Source of the DNA: Schizochytrium sp. TIO01
Taxonomy: Eukaryota; Sar; Bigyra; Thraustochytrida; Thraustochytriidae
DNA length: 64,000 nt
Assembly: GCA_004764695.1 (NCBI GenBank)
Contig: SMSO01000031.1
Location: 9,459,761-9,523,760, forward strand
Direction of reading: 5' to 3'
The notes beneath the pieces were generated by a model that saw only the letters and a program-made list of their open reading frames with translations, searched no databases and was not told where the DNA came from. The translations under genes were made by a program, and so were the position numbers. Positions 57,116-64,000 of the stretch are shown in pieces; the first letter of the stretch is position 1; the number at the start of each line of letters is the position of its first letter.

Positions 57116-59340
57116 ATGAAGTTAAAAGCACCTCGAATCATTATCTTTATAGCTTTATTCACATCCCTCCACTTCGTATTTTATCTGTTCTACAACTTGA
57201 GTTTATCCAACGATGATAAGGGGCACCATAAAGATCTCACTGGGTGGATGTCAGTAGTCATTTATGACCACGTTCCTGCATCCCCTCCTTCCAGATATTG
57301 AGTGACCTGTCGTAAGTTGGATCTGGCGAACTCAGTCCCCGCTTAATTAAAGAAATGCACCAACACAGAGATAAATAAGTTGGATATAGAAAACTGCTGA
57401 AGTACTTGATTCTTGCATGATGTTTCATGTGAGAATTAATTCCAACAAGATGATTTCTTGTTCATTAGCTCAAGTGACAAAGCGAATGACAAGAAAACTA
57501 CAATTAGCTTGCTCTTAAATTCATCAAACATATTTTTCACCAACACTTGCAAAATGCTGACAGCTCGGTTGTACACGCGTCTAGTGTATTTTTCATCATC
57601 GAAATTTGCCCGAGAGAGTAATGTCATTTGTTATATACTATTGAAGGTAAAAATTATTTTGAAGTCGCACACTAGGGTGATTTTTCTTCTTTCAATTTTA
57701 CTACTCTTCTTTATACCCTAGTAAGTACCGTTTGCTACTGCCTCTTCTTATCCACTGCAGCTTGGAGGAGAGAATCACTCTCTGTGCAATACCTGTAATG
57801 CTGAGGCTGCAAGATATGAATATGCTCACATTATCGACCAGGAGTACTACGGTCTTTTAAACAGTATGTAGTATATTCATGATCCTCCTTTTGTCCTACG
57901 ATTCAGGTATTAATAGCACATTACGGGCATTCGGGCTTTAAGACTTAGAGCAGGATTCTTCGTTCCGCGACGAGCTTGTAAGAGGGCACTGACTTCGATA
58001 TATTCTTGACGCGCCTCTAAAATATCGAAATTGTGGAGCGGCGCATGTTTTGAGTTACTGGATACTAGGTATATAAAGAACGTGTAGAACCCACCGCAGA
58101 ATTTTCGGGCACGAAACTAAATTGAACCAGTACAACGCACATTGAAATTCCCTTATTTGAAACTGATGGGACTTTGTCCCTAGGTAGAAGGGTGCCTCAT
58201 TTATTAGGTGCTACTACTGTTACCGTACTTTTGATATTTTCTTAGTCTCTTACTGGAGCATATGCCGTGACAATACTAAGGCTTTGTTGCGGCCTGTCTG
58301 CTGATTGTTACTAAAACGATCCTTACGGCCGGTGCATGCTTACGCAATTATCAACAGCCTTTTCTGATAGATTCCTCGCTTATTTGCTACACCATATTGC
58401 TTTGTTCACTGAATTGCTTTCTATTTTATCCTTTGGCTAGAGAGGTCTTGATTATCTCGAGTATTTACGCATTCTAGCATTTGATATTGCAGGTCCTATA
58501 GTTGAGGTTCTTTGTAGAAACTTTCATTTCCCTCCTTCAATTTTCAATTGAAAAGCATATAGGTTGTAGGGGCAGGCTTGATAAGGCTGCTCTATTAAAA
58601 TCTGTCGATACCAAAAAATTACATTCAGAAGAAAAGAAAATACATTTTGGCCTCTCGAAATGGTTGCCTACAGAGCAGCTCATGAAATCCATAGCAAAAA
58701 GCACACAACGACCAACACGTGGATGTACGACGCGTTTCTCACCTATAGATCCGAGATCTATTACTTTTTTTAAAAGTAGCTACAAGACATGTGTATATAA
58801 TACCTGCTCAAAATGTAGATCTGAGTGCGTCGGTGAAACCCGAAGGTAAACTTGAGCGTGAGAAAAAGCCCTAGCATAAGTATGTCAACTCCTTTTGAGA
58901 TTCTCCACTAGCATAAACTTTAATGAGAGATTTTTACAGTGAGTATTGGGAGATACATCTGTTCATAGCAACGGGAGCTAAAACAAGAGCTCGGAGTTGT
59001 TTAGGCGTCCTTGGAATGACCATATTTCAAGTAAATCTAGGGCTATTTCAGACAGCATTTTGTATCGATCAAGAAACTTCATCAGCGAGGAAATGTTGCA
59101 TAGTATTATGGATAGCATTTGTATTAGTTTTTATGCAGAGAACAGGCGCGGTGCAAGTTGACAAAAGAAACAAGAAGCAGAAATTGCAATTCGTAGAAAA
59201 GCAGACCTGCAACGCCAGCAGAGCCAAATCAACAACTGTTTTTGAAAGATCAAGCGACAAGGTCCTGCGCCTTCACTTACGTAAGAACTCTCAGAGAACT
59301 ATACGAATTGAGAAGAGAATCGGTAAAGAAGCTAGGGAAA
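57116..59340 (+). CDS. Candidate multi-exon gene with 21-36-nt introns; type II membrane protein N-terminus
   Basis: ATG 57116 opens MKLKAPRIIIFIALFTSLHF, a short basic tail plus one membrane helix, as in Golgi type II proteins. Segments join in phase: 57116-57271 | 57295-57311 | 57469-57646 | 57761-57863 | 57943-about 57975, with introns of 23 nt (57272-57294, GTTCCT...TTCCAG), 157 nt (GTAAGT...ATTAG), 114 nt (GTAAAA...TGCAG) and about 79 nt. Sample peptides are SSNIFFTNTCKMLTARLYTR and ESNVICYILLK, which weakly recall the donor-site start of alpha-1,4-galactosyltransferase-like (GT32) enzymes, and CNAEAARYEYAHIIDQEYYG. A later chain is 58493-58845 | 58940-59031 | 59053 onward, with a 94-nt intron (GTAAAC...TACAG) and a 21-nt one (59032-59052). 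The link between the two chains (58.0-58.49 kb) is unresolved; they may be two genes. Confidence 0.4.
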
Positions 59341-60939
59341 ATGAGCCAAGGTACCTTTGCGATAAATGATGCTGCGACACTTTCTCGCGAGCTAGACGAG
59401 ATGAAGGTGTGGATGGAGTCACAGCGGTTCCGTTACACCAAGCGTCCTTACACTCCTGAGCAGGTTGTTTCAATGCGAGGCGATATTGGTTCGCTGACGT
59501 CATCGGAGCACATGTTTGCTCCTTTAGCTACCAAGTTCTACGAGCGTACGCGTCAATGCTTCAATGAGCGTAGTTTCACTGCTACACTTGGTTGCCTTGA
59601 TCCTGTACAAGTCATTCAGGCCAACAAGTACCTTGAGTCTGTGTACGTATCTGGTTGGCAGACCTCTTCTACGGCTTCCTCGAGTAATGAACCTGGGCCG
59701 GATTTTGCCGATTATCCTGCCAACTCTGTTCCTCAAAAGGTCGACCAGCTTTTCAAGGCGCAGCAGCTGCATGCACGCAAGCAGCGTAATGCTCGCTTTA
59801 AGATGAGTGCTCAGCAAAAGGCGTCTACTCCTGAAGTAGACTACTTTCGCCCCATTATCGCTGATGGTGATACCGGGTTTGGAGGGATGACTTCAGTGAG
59901 CAAGTTGATCAAAATGATGATCGAGGCAGGCGCTGCGGGAGTTCATCTTGAAGACCAAAAGGTTGGAGCTAAGAAATGCGGCCATCTTGGTGGCAAGGTT
60001 CTTGTTCCGGTTCTAGAGCATGCGGACCGCATGGCAGCTGCGCGTCTGCAGGCTGACATCATGAAGCACCCGCTAGTGCTGGTCTGCCGAACCGATGCGG
60101 ATGCGGCCAACTTTCTCGAGAACGACATTGATCCTCGAGACCACCCCTTCATCGCAGGCGCAACGAATCCTGCGGCTGGTCGTTTCCTTGAAAGCCCTGA
60201 TCAGTTAGCATGGATGGAAACTGCCGGTCTCAAGAGATACTCTGATGCTGTTGCAGATGCAATGCGAGCTGCAGGCAAGGAAGACCTTATCGAAAAGTGG
60301 ATGAAAGATTCAATGAAGCTTTCTAACGAAGACGCGCACTCTCTTGCTGCGAAGCTCGGATTTAGTGAGGTCTTTTGGGACAAGCAGGCTCCTCGCTCCC
60401 GAGAGGGCTTTTTCCGCGTCATTGGCGGCATCGACTACGCAGTCATGAGAGCCACTGCGTTTGCTGATCTGAGTGATTTAGTCTGGTGTGAAACTGCTCG
60501 TCCCTCTTTAGAGGAGATGCGTGAATTTACGCATGGAGTCCACACAGTGGTCCCGCACCAGATGATTGCTTACAACCTGAGTCCCAGCTTTAACTGGGAC
60601 CTTGCTGGATCAGAAGATGATATCCGCAATTTTCAGCATGAGCTTGCACGCCTTGGCATTCCATGGCAATTTGTAACTCTTTTTGGTCTCCACACAAATG
60701 GTCTGGCCATCGACGTAGCCGCCAAGGCGTTTGCTGGCAAAGACGGCATGCTTGCGTATGTTAAGCACGTGCAAAATCAAGAGCGAGCTCACGGAGTGGA
60801 AACTCTCACCCACCAGCGGTGGTCTGGTGCTGAGCTAATGGATGATTACCTACAGGCCGCCACAAACGGAGGCGCTTCTACTTCCGCGCTTCATGGCTCT
60901 ACCGAAGACCAATTTTCGCAGCAGCGTTCGATGCTGTAA
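59341..60939 (+). CDS. ICL2: Isocitrate lyase, second copy, variant PTS1
   Basis: A 532-residue protein with ATG 59341 (GGGAAAATGA). The choice is supported by alignment of its start (DAATLSRELDEMKVWMESQR) with residues 9-27 of the first copy. Long blocks are identical to ICL1, including DGDTGFGGMTSVSKLIKMMI and KKCGHLGGKVLVP (Cys213), and no catalytic residue is missing. It ends in SML, a weaker PTS1-type tripeptide, so it may be partly cytosolic. Codon choice is mixed, often T- or A-ending, so the two paralogues differ strongly at silent sites while the proteins stay close. Its leader overlaps coding-like sequence of the preceding locus by up to 29 bases. It lies 2.5 kb behind ICL1 in the same direction, a tandem duplication. 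Confidence 0.96.
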   Translation: MSQGTFAINDAATLSRELDEMKVWMESQRFRYTKRPYTPEQVVSMRGDIGSLTSSEHMFAPLATKFYERTRQCFNERSFTATLGCLDPVQVIQANKYLESVYVSGWQTSSTASSSNEPGPDFADYPANSVPQKVDQLFKAQQLHARKQRNARFKMSAQQKASTPEVDYFRPIIADGDTGFGGMTSVSKLIKMMIEAGAAGVHLEDQKVGAKKCGHLGGKVLVPVLEHADRMAAARLQADIMKHPLVLVCRTDADAANFLENDIDPRDHPFIAGATNPAAGRFLESPDQLAWMETAGLKRYSDAVADAMRAAGKEDLIEKWMKDSMKLSNEDAHSLAAKLGFSEVFWDKQAPRSREGFFRVIGGIDYAVMRATAFADLSDLVWCETARPSLEEMREFTHGVHTVVPHQMIAYNLSPSFNWDLAGSEDDIRNFQHELARLGIPWQFVTLFGLHTNGLAIDVAAKAFAGKDGMLAYVKHVQNQERAHGVETLTHQRWSGAELMDDYLQAATNGGASTSALHGSTEDQFSQQRSML

Positions 60940-62019
60940 TTGTGGGATAACAGGTTCATACAAGTCTACCTCCGGTGGTGGAGGAGGGGAGTATCCAGTC
61001 GTGTCAAACTTGCGTACTTTTATAAGCTATGCCCATTTTCAAGGCCAACTGCGACCACCCAAAGTTCGCAAATATTTTTCACCGCGCGTGTTTGCTACCT
61101 GGTTCTTTACCATCAATCGCCAACTGCCCATGACTTGACGGCACGAGTCGAGCGCGGTGCTTACAAAGACGAAGTCTTACGTTATACCCTAGCCACTCAA
61201 CGACAGTCCTTAAAAGCTTACAAGTGATATTCCTTACAGCCACCGCTTCTACTTGACTTGGCTCTCTTTTCGAGAAGCCAGACACCGTTGGGAGCTTGCA
61301 GCGAAACTCCAAAGTGTCTGCCTACACTGGCACTTCTTCTTTGGCGCATTCTATTCGTCAATGGTCCCGTCGCCAACCTATTGCACGAAGACCTATCTTA
61401 CGACCAATCAGAACAACATCCATGCATGCAAGGTAATCAAAGTGCCTACCGACTAGGAGGTTTGCGATTCGTCGTTTACAACGGCAGCCATAAATTTTGG
61501 ACTGAGAAAAGCAATTAACAGAGACCCTCGTCCAGGAGACTGCAAAATCTCGCGAGGGAGCGAGTGAGTCCACGTGGCTTAGGTGTGAATTTGGGCATGC
61601 AATTGGGCAAAGCACCCAGTAGCGACGGCCAGGCTCGAGAGTCGAACTTCGAGTCGAAGCTCCCCTAATTCGTTGGCAAATTTTCTGTGGAGGAAGCGAA
61701 CTACCTGGATAGTAGAAGTCAAATAATTAATGTCGGTTGTCGTGCAAAACGTGCAAAACGACGTACGGCATCATGAAACTCACAGTACCAATTGTCGTAC
61801 TATCTCTCGAGTCGGGGCAACGTCAAACAGGCCTGTCTTCACAGCACCGCAGCGGCTGAGAAATGGCAAAAGGTAATGGACGACCACATGCAATCCGCGA
61901 GAGCGGCGAGAACCGGAGTTCTGCCGCAGCAAAAGTAGCGCGCGATGTGGCTGCCTGATTTATCAATTGAACAAGCTAACAATTCTGTACATGTGGTCTC
62001 GGGACTCCTATTGTTTACA
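60940..62019. other. Intergenic, no gene recognised
   Basis: 3' region of the second isocitrate lyase and mixed DNA. Frames of 65-95 codons lack consistent protein character. Confidence 0.4.
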
Positions 62020-62208
62020 TTAAGCGTCCTTAGCACTGGCAGCAAATAACGTCAGCGGGGTCAGGTTCCACTCCTTTTGCATTCGGGCGAGCGTGATTGA
62101 TGCCTTTTCAGGCGGGCAGCCAGCGGTTGCTGAGAGATCTTGTGGGAACAGGTTTACCACGCCACGCCAGCCTGAAGCACTGACAGGGATCACTGTCGGA
62201 TACGGCAT
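62020..62208 (-). CDS. Hypothetical small protein, 62 residues
   Basis: ATG 62208 opens MPYPTVIPVSASGWRGVVNL followed by FPQDLSATAGCPPEK and a helical ASITLARMQKEWNLTPLTLF, ending in TAA 62020-62022. The composition is balanced and protein-like, with codons unlike the AT-rich surroundings. I recognise no family. It could be a small gene, a 3' exon or a relic. Confidence 0.35.
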   Translation of the reverse strand: MPYPTVIPVSASGWRGVVNLFPQDLSATAGCPPEKASITLARMQKEWNLTPLTLFAASAKDA

Positions 62209-62218
62209 ACTTTAGGCT

Positions 62219-62512
62219 TCACGAGGTTTCCATTTCGTAATATTCATGACAACCTGAATGTGAGGAAGAGGAAGAAGAAAAAAAAGTGCGAAGAGAAGGT
62301 TTTCTTCCCATGTATTCTATATTGTACATCGCATAACCATTTAGAGGCGTAGACATAATGTAGTTAGTTATGTTCAAAGTTATCTCATACATTGATCGCC
62401 TAAAGTTACGCATCAAACTCATCAGTGCATTATAAATATAGAAAAAACAATCGCTCGTGTGAGTTTCAACTTGTTCTTCATCACGCTCCATCATCTTCAG
62501 CATAAAGGCCAA
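62219..62512 (-). CDS. Hypothetical protein, Met/Tyr/Ser-rich
   Basis: From the internal ATG at about 62512 the frame reads MLKMMERDEEQVETHTSDCF, then IYNALMSLMRNFRRSMYEI and a Ser run, ending in TGA at 62219-62221. The frame is open farther upstream but without ATG. No domain is visible and support is weak. Confidence 0.25.
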   Translation of the reverse strand: MAFMLKMMERDEEQVETHTSDCFFYIYNALMSLMRNFRRSMYEITLNITNYIMSTPLNGYAMYNIEYMGRKPSLRTFFSSSSSSHSGCHEYYEMETS

Positions 62513-62605
62513 AGCGGCTGACCTTGACACAATGATGACGGTTGGAAATTGGAATGGGTAACACAGGAGTTTCTTCGATGATCCACGATAACTATGTCTA
62601 GTCAC

Positions 62606-64000
62606 ATCACGGTCTGCGATGCTTAGTCTAATTTTACAAAAATACAGGAGAACCTCAAGAAATCAACACGTTTTCTTTCCTTTTCTTTGTAACCCAACCT
62701 CCAACCGCTGGACAAGGCCAACGGGGAACGTCGTCGGCAGCGCCAGCACCAGCGGAGAGAGCGAATGTAATTCATACCTACAAATCGCGACCCAGGAAGA
62801 ATGAATTGAATTGGCCAAACTAAACGCGATATGGGAAAGAAAGCCTAGACCTTGGAGTTGCCATGTGTGGGCGGAGCATGTGCACACCCCAAATCGCCTT
62901 AAACTTGGGGCGGCGCGTGCCACGATTAAAGGGGTTTACAAGGGGCACGGGAGCGCTGAGGACATATTTAAGGTACCTCTGCGGGGGAGGCGGCAGAGGC
63001 GGCGCGAGCCCAGACTTGGCGCTGCGCTCCCTCGCTCCCTCGCAGCGCAAGTCAGAGGACCCCGAGGACAACGAGCAGCTCGACGCGAGGCGCAGCTGAC
63101 GAGAGTCGCGTTATGGTGGAAGGCCTGCAGCAGGCTAGGAGCGCCCAGAAGCCGGAGACGGCCGCACTTGCCGCACACTACTACTTGCCATCGTCATGTG
63201 TTTCTGATAACGTTGATTTCCTCAATTTTTTCTTTCTCTCATTCTCTCTTTCTTTCTTTCTTTCTTTCTTTATGATGGCAATGGAAGGTATAAAAAAACT
63301 TTGATTTTTAATATTTGCTTAAAAAGTATGTATAGTATATACGATACATGGATTTAACACTTCGACTTTGTGGAAAGCAATGATATGTATAGTATAGATA
63401 GCTAAACATACATTTTGGGGTAAGCTACACTTACAAAGGCACTGAATGAAAGCTAAAAGAGAGGGGGCGAGGTCTTTCTCTAGTGCTCCACGAATCGGGT
63501 GAACAAATAACTTTACCGCTCTCCATGACCTACCTGCACGCTAAGAACATCTCTCTGCGAGCAGAGCCTGAGTTTGATAACGTATGGTGGCTCCTCGAGT
63601 GATGCTTGTGACTCGTGATTGATTGTGTTCTCCATCCGTGCATCGCTAATTCACAGATAGTGTAAAGTTCTCGCCAAACTTGAAAAGCCAAATGCTGTAG
63701 TTTAAGATTGAGAGGCGAAGCTGGCTGATTCTGAACGCGTAGAAGTACCGCGAGCTAGCAGCGTGTACTGCTACCGCCTTTAATACTACCAGCGACAGGG
63801 AGTTAGTGTATTCACGCCGATGATGGATGCAGTAGTAGTAGGTTTGTTTCTCTTTGAAAAGAGAAAGAATTCCCCAAAAGACAGACGCAGAGAGGGAGAG
63901 TGCGAAGGTGCACGCGCTGCACAGGGACTTAAAGGAAACTAAAAGGACACTGAAAGGACATTGAAAGGAGTTTAGATAAGCGCAATATGGTAGTTGAAAG
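62606..64000. other. Intergenic to the window end
   Basis: A short GC-rich patch at about 62.98-63.17 kb produces overlapping frames on both strands (chance). A TTTC microsatellite and A/T-rich DNA follow. No gene was recognised. Confidence 0.4.
63246..63271 (+). repeat. (TTTC)n microsatellite
   Basis: About six uninterrupted CTTT units, the complement of the GAAA motif seen at 53.2 and 53.8 kb. Confidence 0.9.

Noticed and set aside
62811-63275. 154-codon plus-strand frame and overlapping frames in a GC-rich patch
   Set aside because: Three or more frames are open at once in GC-rich DNA, and it ends in a TTTC microsatellite.
1-64000. CRISPR arrays, operons and bacterial ribosome-binding sites
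   Set aside because: No regularly spaced repeats of suitable size were seen, and gene spacing and start contexts are eukaryotic; TTG and GTG starts suggested by simple ORF calling were replaced by the first ATG.

Overview
This window looks like nuclear DNA of a single-celled eukaryote. The clear genes start at an ATG in an A-rich context, lie far apart, have no operon spacing, and encode eukaryotic families: a WDR44-like WD40 protein, peroxisome-targeted isocitrate lyases, an actin-bundling-type coiled-coil protein, a protein-L-isoaspartate methyltransferase and a Spinster/hexuronate-like MFS carrier. A stramenopile close to the thraustochytrids (Labyrinthulomycetes) would fit, but that is only an inference.

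Layout: 1.5-3.9 kb is a decayed Ty1/copia retrotransposon on the minus strand. 5.4-7.6 kb is an unrecognised coiled-coil protein gene broken by one frameshift. 8.0-9.6 kb is an MFS transporter. 11.7-12.4 kb (minus) and 13.9-16.5 kb (plus) hold short coding-looking segments that join in phase only if very short introns (about 20-35 nt) are removed. 17.5-19.4 kb is a WDR44-like protein. 20.7-21.5 kb (minus) is a Nudix hydrolase. 22.1-24.3 kb is a large P-loop ATPase of unknown family, with a minus-strand exon-like fragment abutting its start. 25.6-26.3 kb (minus) is the isoaspartate methyltransferase. 26.3-38.6 kb has no recognisable gene and carries repeated A/T-tract islands. 38.7-40.4 kb is a highly codon-biased, Ala/Glu-rich coiled-coil protein. 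42.4-44.6 kb carries three more copies of a repeat shared with the copia relic, plus coding-like fragments. 46.1-46.7 kb (minus) is a leucine-rich-repeat fragment. 48-55 kb is mostly gene-free and rich in simple repeats. 55.3-60.9 kb holds two isocitrate lyase genes in tandem, with a second candidate short-intron locus between them.

Two kinds of gene seem to be present. One is intronless and, for the actin-bundling protein and the first isocitrate lyase, strongly C-ending in codon choice; these two genes share a 17-bp upstream element, which suggests common strong expression. The other is AT-richer, cut into small exons and in places possibly decayed. The isocitrate lyase pair points to glyoxylate-cycle use of acetate or fatty acids in peroxisomes: both proteins end in PTS1-type tripeptides (SKL and SML). 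All intron models here come from splice signals and phase by eye and need RNA data.
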